A stretch of 64,000 bases of DNA. Origin: Njordibacter sp937773555 (GTDB lineage: Bacteria; Pseudomonadota; Gammaproteobacteria; Pseudomonadales; Balneatricaceae). Shown here piece after piece: positions 17,501 through 26,065 of the stretch. The stretch lies in assembly GCF_047730085.1 (NCBI RefSeq), contig NZ_CP159830.1:2728001-2792000 (forward strand), read 5' to 3'. The position numbers and the translations under genes are program-made. Under the pieces are notes generated by a model, which made no database searches, had not been told where the DNA came from, and was given only the letters and a program-made list of their open reading frames with translations. Every line of letters begins with the position of its first letter. Position 1 is the first letter of the stretch.

Positions 17501-17647
17501 GTTTATTTAAATGCTAAAATATTGAAAGTAAAAGGCATTTTAGAGCGTGACCCAGATAACCAAGTCACTCACATTATTGCAGGAAAGCTCATAGATTGTA
17601 GCCATTTGCTAGAACAGTTAAAAATCAGTTCTCGAGATTTTCATTAA
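14537..17647 (+). CDS. dnaE2: Error-prone DNA polymerase DnaE2
   Basis: The 1036-residue C-family polymerase alpha subunit begins with a PHP domain (YAELHCLSNFSFLRAASHP). The catalytic palm motif PPDIDVDFEH is near residues 378-387, EYGFPESHSASFA lies further on, and a C-terminal OB-fold region (SGVTFITLEDETGNTNLVV) closes the protein. Its length is shorter than replicative DnaE (about 1160), as expected for DnaE2/ImuC. The start at 14537 overlaps imuB by ATGA. A longer frame from 14483 would overlap imuB by 58 nt and is rejected. It carries out SOS translesion synthesis with ImuA and ImuB. Confidence 0.94.
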   Translation: MSSKPVVDYAELHCLSNFSFLRAASHPQELIQQADALGYKALALTDECSVAGVVRAYQHKKEHNLNIKLIIGSEFLLNPHQSEAQESLIVLARNRLGYAQLCQLISLSRQRCEKGKYQVFENDFDNLSECLLIWNPHPSSKSLLGEKLSSQYKDHLWIGCHRRLSALDQRLQTHCQTMAKAYDLPIVALGQVIMHSPDRQMLHDTLTAIRIGMPVHACGYALQANREHSLRSLDKIAKLYPLQWIQTSVLIAQQCNFCLSELSYEYPAELVPSGYDANSYLHYLVEQGKEIRFPAGVPHDIALIIDKELSLIASEGYAHFFLTVYDLVQFAKSQHILYQGRGSSANSVVCYCLEITAVDPRQIQVLFERFISKERAEPPDIDVDFEHQRREEIIQYIYQKYGRHRAALAATVITYRFKSAVREVGKALGISLPTLELFIKNVDHQDHSTEWDKQLHSLGLDSQSHVGRCFLELVQTLQGFPRHLSQHVGGFIISAGPLSELVPIENAAMADRTVIQWDKDDLASLALLKVDVLALGMLSAIRRALHMVHHYHGRKLSLADITRMDDDAKVYAMLQQGDSVGVFQVESRAQMSMLPRLQPACFYDLVIQIAIVRPGPIQGDMVHPFLRRRAGKENVDYPSQEVKGVLERTLGVPIFQEQVIKLAMVAAGFSGGEADRLRRAMANWKRHGELDQFQHKLVNGMVKRGYKTEFAERLYQQILGFGEYGFPESHSASFAVLTYASAWLKYHYPAAFYCAILNSQPMGFYSASQLIQDARRHGLQVLPVCINHSAWDHSLESTKTAELALRLGFRQVKGVRQIHIQQLLKHRPKQGFQDLPQVQTLHLPRGQLESLASANALTCFSGHRYQARWQLLDNYQDLPLLHQVQETNPEQLPGPDALDVLTEDYASLSLSLEQHPIALLRHAGLLKGCLSTSQMVHKPHQSLVTAAGIVTGRQRPSTASGVTFITLEDETGNTNLVVWQGTARAQRQVYLNAKILKVKGILERDPDNQVTHIIAGKLIDCSHLLEQLKISSRDFH

Positions 17648-17737
17648 TCTGAGCACGTGATAGCAACCAAAACTTGATAGTATTCAAAGGCCTTAATATG
17701 TTTAATGTGATTTGTTGAGAATGGCTAATATAAGGCG

Positions 17738-18316
17738 CTAACCATTATTGCATTTGTCAGGGTTCCAGAATTCATCTTCTATGTCGCCCATAGAGAAAAT
17801 TAAACCCACAATATCCGTAAACGAGAACTGTTCAATATCACCAACAGCGATGACATATTGCCCAACATTTAAACTATTAAACACTTTTATGTAATAGACC
17901 CCTGCTTTAAAAACCTCATTAGATAAAAAATTTTCACCGACCTCTGGGCCGTTCCAATACCACTGTTTACCATACTCTTCATACCATGGTGCCCAAGTAA
18001 AGTTTTCACCATCTGCAAGATAAATTGCATCAAAATCAGAATTTAGAACTTCAAATGAAAATTTACTTTCAAGTGCACATTCACCAATTTTGGCAGCCAA
18101 GATGCCGGCATAAAAATTAAAATCAGTGGCAGATTCTATTCGATAATAGTGAGGGTCACCTGTCAGTGTTGAATAGATAGCTTTTGATATTTCTGGTTCT
18201 TCTATTTCGTATGGTGCGTCAGCAGGGTATGTTGAGCTTTCATTTAAAACAGGTTTGTGGGCGTGCGCTTGGGCTAAAAACGCTAAAAGAACGACAGCTA
18301 ACAGTGATTTTTTCAT
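17738..18316 (-). CDS. Exported protein of unknown function, 192 aa
   Basis: A clear signal peptide (MKKSLLAVVLLAFLAQAHA) ends in an A-x-A cleavage site after about residue 19. The mature part is acidic and rich in Tyr, Trp and Phe, with two cysteines (CALES in the middle and DKCNNG at the end) that could form a disulfide in the periplasm. The middle reads like a beta-sandwich, with repeated YYIKVFNSLNVGQYVIAVG-type strands as in extracellular ligand-binding modules. I do not recognise the family. It appears monocistronic. Confidence 0.75.
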   Translation of the reverse strand: MKKSLLAVVLLAFLAQAHAHKPVLNESSTYPADAPYEIEEPEISKAIYSTLTGDPHYYRIESATDFNFYAGILAAKIGECALESKFSFEVLNSDFDAIYLADGENFTWAPWYEEYGKQWYWNGPEVGENFLSNEVFKAGVYYIKVFNSLNVGQYVIAVGDIEQFSFTDIVGLIFSMGDIEDEFWNPDKCNNG

Positions 18317-18461
18317 TGTGGTTACAATTCAATTCGTTATCTAAACACTGTACGCTTTTGTAAAGCTTAAGGCACTTAAAGTCCTCTTTTTTTACTTTTT
18401 TACAGTAAAAGCAGCTGTATACATCATGCTATTTAGAATTTAGCCGATTTAAATCACCATC

Positions 18462-19232
18462 TTAAAATTTATTTCCCATGGTAAGCACAGGAAAGCTAGT
18501 AAAGCCAAATCTACCTTCTTTTTCTGCTTGTTCTAATTGAAATCGCCATTGTTGTACCTTTTCTTCTTCCACACCCTGACTAATGGCAAAGTTAGCAAGC
18601 ACCATTTCGGCATAAGTTGCAGGTGAGTTTTCGTGGCGCTGGGTCATCACAAAAGCCAATGACTCAGTGCGAATGTTACCGATGCCATGCTTAGCCAATC
18701 TACCGGGAAGCTCCATAGGTAACATTTGGTGATAACAATGAGCCTTAAAAGCTTCATGAATGATGTTGTTAAGCTTATCGTCAGCCCCGTGAAATTTGAA
18801 GTTATCCCACAACACAGACACATTAACAAAATTAGACTTAGGCTTTAATAGCCGTGCTACTTCAGCCAATGCAGCGTCCACGTCGTCTATATAGTCCAAC
18901 GTTTGAATGGAGGCAATTGCATCACAAGACTCATTAGCTAGGCCAATATTGTTAGCCATGCCACATAAGAATTCAACATTACGCAAGGCATCACAACGCA
19001 CCCTTGCAGCCTCTAACTGAGTTTCGCTCGGATCAAGTCCAAAGGCTTTACCGCTATCACCCACAGCAAGACCAATGTCTTCAATTAAATGTCCAGCACC
19101 GCAACCCACATCTAACGCAGTGTTACCCACCTGCAGGTTAAGTGCACTCATTACTGCAAGACGACGCGCCACACCAGCACTGCTACCAGCCATTTTTTGC
19201 TGCAGCACACTTGCACTACCTTCAAACTTCAT
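18462..19232 (-). CDS. Class I SAM-dependent methyltransferase
   Basis: The 256-residue protein has methyltransferase motif I LDVGCGAGHLIEDIG, motif II GLDPSETQLEAARVR and a later ASIQTLDYIDDVDAALAEV, as in the UbiE/Methyltransf_11 group. The C-terminal part (PATYAEMVLANFAISQGV) resembles small-molecule methyltransferases. Substrate unknown. It is not tightly linked to its neighbours. Confidence 0.83.
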   Translation of the reverse strand: MKFEGSASVLQQKMAGSSAGVARRLAVMSALNLQVGNTALDVGCGAGHLIEDIGLAVGDSGKAFGLDPSETQLEAARVRCDALRNVEFLCGMANNIGLANESCDAIASIQTLDYIDDVDAALAEVARLLKPKSNFVNVSVLWDNFKFHGADDKLNNIIHEAFKAHCYHQMLPMELPGRLAKHGIGNIRTESLAFVMTQRHENSPATYAEMVLANFAISQGVEEEKVQQWRFQLEQAEKEGRFGFTSFPVLTMGNKF

Positions 19233-19386
19233 ATGTATTTTCCTTTACCCACAATGCAGAAGAGTCTGGCAGTTTAAAATGAATTGAAACAACCCATTAA
19301 TAGGCTGTTATACCTAACATGTCGATATGCGTAACTGTTTAGACACAGTTAAAGGGGCTGCCCTGGCCAGGTCATTATTTACAAAC

Positions 19387-19758
19387 TTAGCTTCTGGATT
19401 TTACCCATAACAACAAAGCAATAGCAGCCATGATAATGGGTGTACTATAATTTTGCACACTGGCTAGCATTGTGCCAGAGGATATTAGTGATGCATTTAA
19501 TAATGCAAAAACAACCCAAATAATAGCTGCTAAGCGTGCAAATTTAGCCATACTAGCTGGCGCCCATGTAGGTACCATCCATTGTATGCTGGCAACAGCT
19601 GCTGCCGCCGTTGCCGTAAATTGCATTTGTGCATGAAGCGGTGCGGTTAACTCAACGCCAAATAGATCACCAGCTACCATTGCTGGAGTTAACGCCATCA
19701 TTAAAACCCATAGGCCAGTATAGCCAGCACTGATTCGCATTATTAAAGACAAACTCAC
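19387..19758 (-). CDS. Four-helix membrane protein, 123 aa
   Basis: The protein is almost entirely hydrophobic, with about four transmembrane segments and a short basic end (WVKSRS). The GTG at 19758 is preferred because AGGAG lies 7 nt upstream. The longer frame would begin with a GTG that overlaps that ribosome-binding site. Function unknown. A 26-codon open frame with a very strong ribosome-binding site lies just upstream on the same strand. Confidence 0.7.
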   Translation of the reverse strand: MSLSLIMRISAGYTGLWVLMMALTPAMVAGDLFGVELTAPLHAQMQFTATAAAAVASIQWMVPTWAPASMAKFARLAAIIWVVFALLNASLISSGTMLASVQNYSTPIIMAAIALLLWVKSRS

Positions 19759-19809
19759 TATTATTCTCCTCACTAAACAGATAATTCAAGCCTAAGAAGG
19801 TGAGCTTTA

Positions 19810-19890
19810 TTACACCCTCTTGGCAAAGTTGATTTTATTCAGTATAAGAGCATCCGAAGGTTTAACAAGCTGCTTATAAATACTGGCCAT
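19810..19890 (-). CDS. Possible small protein or leader peptide, 26 aa
   Basis: A short frame, MASIYKQLVKPSDALILNKI plus NFAKRV, begins 5 nt after a near-perfect Shine-Dalgarno GGAGGTG. It ends 51 nt before the start of the four-helix membrane protein on the same strand. The ribosome-binding site is stronger than that of most full genes here, which is why it is listed. The peptide is basic with an amphipathic middle. It could be a small protein or a leader peptide for the next gene. Confidence 0.4.
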   Translation of the reverse strand: MASIYKQLVKPSDALILNKINFAKRV

Positions 19891-19990
19891 GCTGACACCT
19901 CCAGTATCAAACCATAAACGGTCTGACTATTGACTACCTATGCGTTAATAAAGCTTAGAGAGTCCTTTTGCTGTGCTGAAAAAGGCAGAA

Positions 19991-20860
19991 TTATTTAATA
20001 CGCTTAACTGGAAACCTTAAACTTTTAAGAGAGCGTTTAATCGTCTTGAGATGCGTCATGGTTTCTTCACCTAGCTTCATAGTAACGCCTACAGCAAGAA
20101 CGTCTATCACCACCATTTGGGTAATGCGGGAGGACATGAGTGTGTTGAGTTCTTTGTCTTCATCTAAATCGATATACAAAGGAATCTGCACTTGCTCAGC
20201 TAGAGGGGTATCACTTGGGCATAAGGCAATAACTGTTGCACCCGCATCCATCGCCAGTTGTGTGGTGTGAAGTAGATCTTTAGTACGGCCCGTTTGAGAG
20301 ACTGCAATCACTACATCGCCAGGCTGCAAGGTAACAGCCGCCATCGTTTGCAGGTGAGGGTCTGAATAGGCCGCAGCCGAAATATTGAGGCGGAAGAACT
20401 TATGCTGTGCATCACTACAGATAGGGGCAGAAGCGCCAAAACCATAACAGTCAACACGCTTAGACTGAGCTAAGGCAACAATAGCTTGCTCTAGGTTAGC
20501 GGCATCTAAATCAGATTTTACTCGCATTAGATTACCCATCGTGGAATCAAAAATCTTTTCTTTAAACTGCTCTACTGAATCACGACTATCTAGATGAAAT
20601 TGCTGATAAGAGGTATTAGCACCGACAAACTGAGCAAGTTTAAGCTTAAAATCTTGGAACCCATCAAAGCCTAATGCCCTGCAAAAGCGCACTACAGTGG
20701 GCTCACTTACTGCTGCCGCCGCCGCTAAATCGACAATACGCATTTGTACAATCTTTGCACGATGTTCTAGCACATAGTCTGCCACCTTACGCTCAGACTT
20801 GCGTAACTGCGGGTGGGCTTGTGCGATAGTTTTAAATAAATCGAGGTTAGATGTAAACAT
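19991..20860 (-). CDS. hexR: RpiR-family regulator, HexR-like
   Basis: The 289-residue protein has an N-terminal RpiR helix-turn-helix (AAVSEPTVVRFCRALGFDG, about residues 50-68) and a C-terminal SIS sugar-phosphate domain (CYGFGASAPICSDAQHKFFR and VSQTGRTKDLLHTTQLA). The text is close to pseudomonad HexR, which senses KDPG and controls Entner-Doudoroff and central carbon genes. None of those genes is nearby. It follows the TRAP permease gene on the same strand by about 70 nt and may belong to that transcript. The ATG at 20860 is used instead of a TTG at 20884. Confidence 0.78.
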   Translation of the reverse strand: MFTSNLDLFKTIAQAHPQLRKSERKVADYVLEHRAKIVQMRIVDLAAAAAVSEPTVVRFCRALGFDGFQDFKLKLAQFVGANTSYQQFHLDSRDSVEQFKEKIFDSTMGNLMRVKSDLDAANLEQAIVALAQSKRVDCYGFGASAPICSDAQHKFFRLNISAAAYSDPHLQTMAAVTLQPGDVVIAVSQTGRTKDLLHTTQLAMDAGATVIALCPSDTPLAEQVQIPLYIDLDEDKELNTLMSSRITQMVVIDVLAVGVTMKLGEETMTHLKTIKRSLKSLRFPVKRIK

Positions 20861-20932
20861 GGGTTGAGCCGAAGCAATAAGCAATTAGGAACATTCTACC
20901 CTATTCGCTTCAGCTCAATCCACCGCCTATAC

Positions 20933-23593
20933 TCAAAATTGTAAGGAGATATCCTTATGGCTAGCCATACACGCAGAAACTGTGGTGGCTACATCATCAC
21001 TCATACGTTCTTGTAGACGCAATCCAATGCTGTCTTTAATCGCCAGGTCGTAGCTCACTAAAGCTGGAACCATGTCAGTTAGTGCACGTTTTCGCCATGT
21101 GATTTCTGCGGTTAGCAAAGCCATAGCTTCACTATGGTAGCCTTTGGCTTTTTCTGGGTTATATTTACTGCCCTTTAGCGCCCTTCGTGCTTTAGAGAGT
21201 TTAGACTTGATGCTGCTTACACCGGCAAACTCTCCCAAATTTCGCTCTTGTAACTTAATCGCTGACATCGCGTCCTTGGCGTCTAATTGGTCAATGTTAG
21301 CGGCAAGTTCGGCCACTCCCGGTTCAAGCTCAGCTAACTCTGGCGCTTGGCTTATCCACAAACGCATCTCAGTTATGCCTTCATAAGCTTCATCAGCGTT
21401 GCGGCGATATTGATTACGAGACTGCTTTTCTGCCTTGTTGAGCTTCTCAAATATAGGCCTTTGGGTTGCCCATACTGCAGGAATGCTAGCTTCTAAACGC
21501 TGATTCAACAGCCCCAGTTCATCAATACGTATGGCTAAATTAGATCTACGATCAGCATTTAACTCAATATCATCAAGTCGGCGTAATTGTAACTTAGCGT
21601 CTTCGACCAAGCGTTTATTGCGACGCACATTAAGCTGGATCTCACGCACTTGCTGATGCAATGGCTCATAGTTTTGTTCGAAGTCTGTGAGTTCAGCCTT
21701 AGCCTGATAAATGCTTTCTACTTTAACAAATGTTTGGCGTGCCTTAGTTAAACTGTCGTCTAACATCTGTGCTGCCGCAGAAGACACATAGCTGGTATCT
21801 GCCGCCGCCATCGAATCTATGGCCGCTACCAAACTAATTTTTTGATTGGCGTAAAGAGTGAGCACTTGCTCCTCTAAACACGGCTGAATGCGGGGATTCA
21901 TAGGTGGTGGTGCTGACTCAGAAGTAAGGTAGGTGCGATTAGGAAGGTAGTTAACTAAACTGGGGAAAAAACCAGTGATGATTAACGCCAATATCTGCAG
22001 CCCAATAAATGGTACCACTCCTTTGTAGATCGACAGCGTCTTCACTACCTGGTCCGCCACACCCCGTAAGTAAAAGAGTGCAAAGCCAAAAGGAGGCGTG
22101 AGGAATGAAGTTTGAATATTTAAACCAATCATTACCCCAAGCCATACAGCAGTAACATTTGCGCTAGGGTCGGCCAACAATATTGGCGCCACAATGGGCA
22201 CCACTACTACGGCAATTTCAATAAAGTCTAAGAAGAAGCCCAATACAAAGATAACTACCATGACTACGAAGAACTGCACCCAAAAACCACCAGGAAGACT
22301 TGTTAGCATGTGTTTCACTAACTCTTCTCCACCGAAGGCGCGGAAGGCAGATGTGAGCATGGCAGCACCAATAAGAATGATAAATACCATAGAGGTGGTT
22401 TTAGCTGTTTCTCCCATTACTTCATGCAAGGTAGTGCCTGTTTTAAATACCCGCCAGCCGCTCCAAGCAATAGCCATGAGCAATGCCGCTGAAGCAATCA
22501 AACCCAGTGTAACTCCAAGGCGGTCTTCATCAGTATTTATACTTTTTATATTGAGGTTAAAGTTAGCAACAATAAACCCTAAGCAAATGACCGCTGAAAT
22601 TGCTATAAATGCTGGCCAATAGCGTTTTTCATCACGGTCATGCAACCGGTAGCCAGCCATCAACATAGCACCTACAGCACCTACAGCACCTGCCTGATTA
22701 ACCGTTGCGACTCCCATTAAGATGGATCCCAGAACCACAAAAATCAAAGTAAGAGGTGGTAGTAGTGCCATTAATACTTTGACTAAGAATTGACGGTCAT
22801 AAGCACCAGAATAGCCAATGGGTGGCGCCATTTTAGGACGGATGATAGCCGTGAAAAGAATATACAATATATACAAAGCAACCAATAACAGGCCTGGGAT
22901 AAAGGCCCCCATAAACATGTCTCCAGCACTGGCAGAAGTTATATCCAGCACTGAGGGCATGGAAAATTCACCCGTAATTTCACGATAGGCAGCCTTGCGC
23001 ATAGCACTGGCTTGATCAGCTGCGTTGCTGAGTTGGTCGGCTAATATAATAAGCACGATCGACGGAGGGATAATCTGGCCTAAGGTGCCAGAGGCACATA
23101 TCGTTCCTGTGGCCAGTGAGTGTGAATATTTATTACGCAGCATGGCCGGCAAAGAGATCATGCCCATGGCAATCACCGTTGCGCCAACAATACCCGTGGT
23201 AGCGGCAAGCAATGCCCCAACGATAACGACAGAAATGCCCAAACCACCAGGCACTGGGCCAAACAACTGAGCCATAGTGACTAACAAATCTTCTGCTACT
23301 TTAGAGCGCTGTAGCATAATGCCCATAAAAATAAATAACGGAATAGCGATCAGCGTATCCCGCTCAACGTTCCAGTAAAGACTTCTAAAATTTGTCACCC
23401 CAGCACTAAGCCATTGCACTGGGCCACCTTCATGAAAGTAAGCGTCTGGGTTGTCAGCAAAAATCCAGCCCGCTAGGGCAGCTAAACCGATGGTGATGAT
23501 AGAGGACCCTGGCAAAGAGAATGCCACCGGAAAGCCAGAAATAAGTGCCGTAATCATTAGTAGGACTAAGATTCCTAAAAACAGAAGTTCCAT
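20933..23593 (-). CDS. TRAP transporter large permease with a long C-terminal helical extension
   Basis: Residues 1 to about 550 form a DctM-type TRAP large permease with many transmembrane helices and the family motifs GIVGATVIAMGMISLPAML, GTLGQIIPPSIVLI and LNIQTSFLTPPFGFALFYL. Typical large subunits are about 430-600 residues; this one is 886. The extra ~325 residues after SLVNYLPNRTYL are soluble, charged and strongly helical (for example VREIQLNVRRNKRLVEDAKL and RRLDDIELNADRRSNLAIRI), which looks like coiled coil. The extension probably faces the periplasm. The gene is 11 nt after the small permease gene. Cargo is probably a 2-oxo acid or similar, judged from the binding protein. Confidence 0.88.
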   Translation of the reverse strand: MELLFLGILVLLMITALISGFPVAFSLPGSSIITIGLAALAGWIFADNPDAYFHEGGPVQWLSAGVTNFRSLYWNVERDTLIAIPLFIFMGIMLQRSKVAEDLLVTMAQLFGPVPGGLGISVVIVGALLAATTGIVGATVIAMGMISLPAMLRNKYSHSLATGTICASGTLGQIIPPSIVLIILADQLSNAADQASAMRKAAYREITGEFSMPSVLDITSASAGDMFMGAFIPGLLLVALYILYILFTAIIRPKMAPPIGYSGAYDRQFLVKVLMALLPPLTLIFVVLGSILMGVATVNQAGAVGAVGAMLMAGYRLHDRDEKRYWPAFIAISAVICLGFIVANFNLNIKSINTDEDRLGVTLGLIASAALLMAIAWSGWRVFKTGTTLHEVMGETAKTTSMVFIILIGAAMLTSAFRAFGGEELVKHMLTSLPGGFWVQFFVVMVVIFVLGFFLDFIEIAVVVVPIVAPILLADPSANVTAVWLGVMIGLNIQTSFLTPPFGFALFYLRGVADQVVKTLSIYKGVVPFIGLQILALIITGFFPSLVNYLPNRTYLTSESAPPPMNPRIQPCLEEQVLTLYANQKISLVAAIDSMAAADTSYVSSAAAQMLDDSLTKARQTFVKVESIYQAKAELTDFEQNYEPLHQQVREIQLNVRRNKRLVEDAKLQLRRLDDIELNADRRSNLAIRIDELGLLNQRLEASIPAVWATQRPIFEKLNKAEKQSRNQYRRNADEAYEGITEMRLWISQAPELAELEPGVAELAANIDQLDAKDAMSAIKLQERNLGEFAGVSSIKSKLSKARRALKGSKYNPEKAKGYHSEAMALLTAEITWRKRALTDMVPALVSYDLAIKDSIGLRLQERMSDDVATTVSACMASHKDISLQF

Positions 23594-23604
23594 AACCGAG
23601 TGTC

Positions 23605-24609
23605 CTAGGGGTTAGCCGTAGTTGTCGCTGTTTCGCCACGAAGCACACCAAAGTGCTTGAGCAAGTAACTTGAAAATTGAATAACCATAGAAAAAGCAAA
23701 GATGGCTAAAAACCCTACCATGATGTATTTCACATACATACCATAGCCACTTTGAGACACTTCTACGCTAAGTAACGGACTGTTAATGCTACTCGTTCTA
23801 TCCCACATGCCCAGCGTGAGAATAGTAAAACAAAGGGGGAGCCCAAGTAAGCTCACCCCGAATATATTAACCCAAGCTTTGGTGCGTGCCTTAAAATGGG
23901 TATAAGCCACATCAACACGGATATGACCTTCAAGCAGCAAGGTATTGGCAGCCGCAAACAAGAATAACGCAGCATACCAAAACCGGACTAGATCACCCAT
24001 AAAAGCCTGTTCGTATGAGAAAACAAAACGGGTAATAACGATCAAAAATTCGGCCACAACCACTAACAGTGAAAGCCATATAAAGCCTAACCCTTTACTG
24101 CGCAGGGCAATGAAACAGGCTAATAGCATTAACGGGAGATGTAAATAAGCACCGCGAAACTTGGGTTTGCCTAATTCACTGGTGAGGCTTTTGCCAACAA
24201 TAGGCTCTAGCATCAGCTCAATTCGCAAGAAAGACACTAACATGTCAGCCATGCCGACCAACAACACCATCCAAAAAGCAGCTTTTATACTTGTGGCTGC
24301 CCAATCTGAGACCCTAACTGAAAGATTCTGATAACTTTCGGCACGTAATTTAGACACATGAATGGCTGCTAAAATTGGCGCTGCCAAATAGCTCAATACC
24401 TGAAGCCACCCGAGGCCTGTGGCCGGACCCATAGGTGATTTACCTAGTAGGGTATTCACTGCTCCTGGCCATAAAGCCCAGAAGTTTAAAAAATTATTAA
24501 GCACAAAAATAACCGTAGCATAGACCACAGTAAAAGCTAGACTGCGAAGCAGCAAATCTTGCTTAAGTAAACCGCTAGGAGAGCTCAATGAGCTAGGCGA
24601 GTGTTGCAT
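23605..24609 (-). CDS. TRAP transporter small permease (DctQ-type, enlarged)
   Basis: About 334 residues with several hydrophobic helices, nearly twice the usual 160-200 of DctQ. The DctQ-like core is in the C-terminal half (FVFSYEQAFMGDLVRFWYAA, LLLEGHIRVDVAYTHFKART). The N-terminal half adds extra helices around VVYATVIFVLNNFLNFWALW and MVLLVGMADMLVSFLRIEL. It lies between the binding protein and large permease genes. The start is uncertain; in-frame ATGs at 24654 and 24621 would lengthen it by up to 15 residues. Confidence 0.82.
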   Translation of the reverse strand: MQHSPSSLSSPSGLLKQDLLLRSLAFTVVYATVIFVLNNFLNFWALWPGAVNTLLGKSPMGPATGLGWLQVLSYLAAPILAAIHVSKLRAESYQNLSVRVSDWAATSIKAAFWMVLLVGMADMLVSFLRIELMLEPIVGKSLTSELGKPKFRGAYLHLPLMLLACFIALRSKGLGFIWLSLLVVVAEFLIVITRFVFSYEQAFMGDLVRFWYAALFLFAAANTLLLEGHIRVDVAYTHFKARTKAWVNIFGVSLLGLPLCFTILTLGMWDRTSSINSPLLSVEVSQSGYGMYVKYIMVGFLAIFAFSMVIQFSSYLLKHFGVLRGETATTTANP

Positions 24610-24697
24610 GGTTAAAACCATTAACTTAGGGGGGTGTATGAATAAATAGAGCATACCCGCGCACCTAGTGTGCGCAGGGTATGCCCAGGGTCAACGA

Positions 24698-25792
24698 TTA
24701 ACCGCCTAATGCGCGGTTACGTTGAGTTAGATACGCTTGATCCGAAATTTCTGCCCATGCGCCGATATCGGTACGTGCAGCAACAAAGCTCTGATGAATA
24801 CGATTAGCCAAATCACTATGCTCTTGAACTTCGGCAAACACTTCTTCAGACGCTTCAGCAAAGCCATCGTAAATGTCATCGTTGAACTGGCGAAGCTTCA
24901 CACCTTGATCATTCACTAAACGCTTAAGCGCTGCACCGTTCTTTGCATTGTACTCTGACATCATCACGTCATTTTCCATAGAAGACGCTGCTTCAATCAT
25001 GAGTTGATCAGATTTACTCAACCCATCCCACCAAGTCTTATTCATGCCACAGGCTAGCATAGCACCTGGCTCATGCATTCCTGGGTAATAGTAGTACTTA
25101 GCAGCTTCGTAGAACTTCATTAACTCATCGTTCCAAGGACCAACCCACTCGGTTGCATCAATAGCACCAGAGATTAGGTTTTCATAAATCTGACCCCCTG
25201 GCAATGAGACAGGAGAACCACCTAACTTAGCGAATACGTCGCCACCAAGACCAGGCATACGCATCTTCAAACCTTTAAAGTCATCTACACTGTTTATTTC
25301 CTTACGGAACCAACCACCCATTTGGACGCCGGTGTTGCCACACATTAGGCCTTTAAGGCCGTAATCTGCGCCCAACTCATCCCATAATTCTTGGCCACCA
25401 CCAAAACGAATCCAAGCGTTCATCTCTGTGTAGGTTAAGCCAAAAGGAACAGAGGTAAAGTAAGCCCAACCTGGGTGTTTACCTTTCCAGTAGTACTCAG
25501 CACCGTGGTACATTTGAGCATTTCCTGAACCTACCTCATCGAATGAGTCAAACGCTTTCACACGCTCATTGGCAGCATAATATGTTACTTGTATACGGCC
25601 ATCACTCATGTCAATTAAACGTTGAGCAAAACGCTGAGCACCGGTACCTAAACCTGGGAAATCTCGGCCCCAAGTTGACACCATAGCAATCTCTACGCGT
25701 TCTTTGGCAATAGCTGGTGCAGCTATAGTAGAAGCAACTGCTGCTCCACCTAGACCAACCAAGCCTTTCTTTAATATTTCACGTCTTTCCAT
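24698..25792 (-). CDS. TRAP periplasmic substrate-binding protein, TakP-like
   Basis: The 364-residue DctP-superfamily protein begins with a twin-arginine-like leader (MERREILKKGLVGLGG, then an AAPAIA cleavage site), suggesting Tat export. The body matches the TakP group: VPFGLTYTEMNAWI, MCGNTGVQMGGWFRKEINSV, the ligand-binding Arg in LKMRMPGLGG, and IDATEWVGPWND. TakP-like proteins bind 2-oxo acids such as pyruvate and relatives. GGAGAA lies 7 nt before the ATG. It is the first gene of the operon. Confidence 0.88.
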   Translation of the reverse strand: MERREILKKGLVGLGGAAVASTIAAPAIAKERVEIAMVSTWGRDFPGLGTGAQRFAQRLIDMSDGRIQVTYYAANERVKAFDSFDEVGSGNAQMYHGAEYYWKGKHPGWAYFTSVPFGLTYTEMNAWIRFGGGQELWDELGADYGLKGLMCGNTGVQMGGWFRKEINSVDDFKGLKMRMPGLGGDVFAKLGGSPVSLPGGQIYENLISGAIDATEWVGPWNDELMKFYEAAKYYYYPGMHEPGAMLACGMNKTWWDGLSKSDQLMIEAASSMENDVMMSEYNAKNGAALKRLVNDQGVKLRQFNDDIYDGFAEASEEVFAEVQEHSDLANRIHQSFVAARTDIGAWAEISDQAYLTQRNRALGG

Positions 25793-26065
25793 TTCTAAGT
25801 TCTCCAGTATTATTTTTTTTAGTCAACACAATAAAAAAGTAACATACTCACAACGGTGATATTTACCTTATCTGAAGTTACAATAGGTGTTAAGTTAATG
25901 CCCTAACTAACCCAAAAATTATCGTAGCTCCACTAAACATACGCTTTTAGCCCTAAACTGGCAACTAGACTAAAGCATAATGGTCAGATCAGTTGGGCAA
26001 CGCACTATAGATTTGATTTAGGTGATATATAAACGCTTACTTGCCACACTCACACGGATACAATA

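Noticed and set aside
18408..18425. LexA-like CTGTATACATCATG
   Set aside because: The right arm is not CAG and it lies downstream of, not before, an appropriate promoter.
25793..26065. LexA box upstream of uvrD
   Set aside because: No CTG-N10-CAG palindrome was found in the intergenic region.
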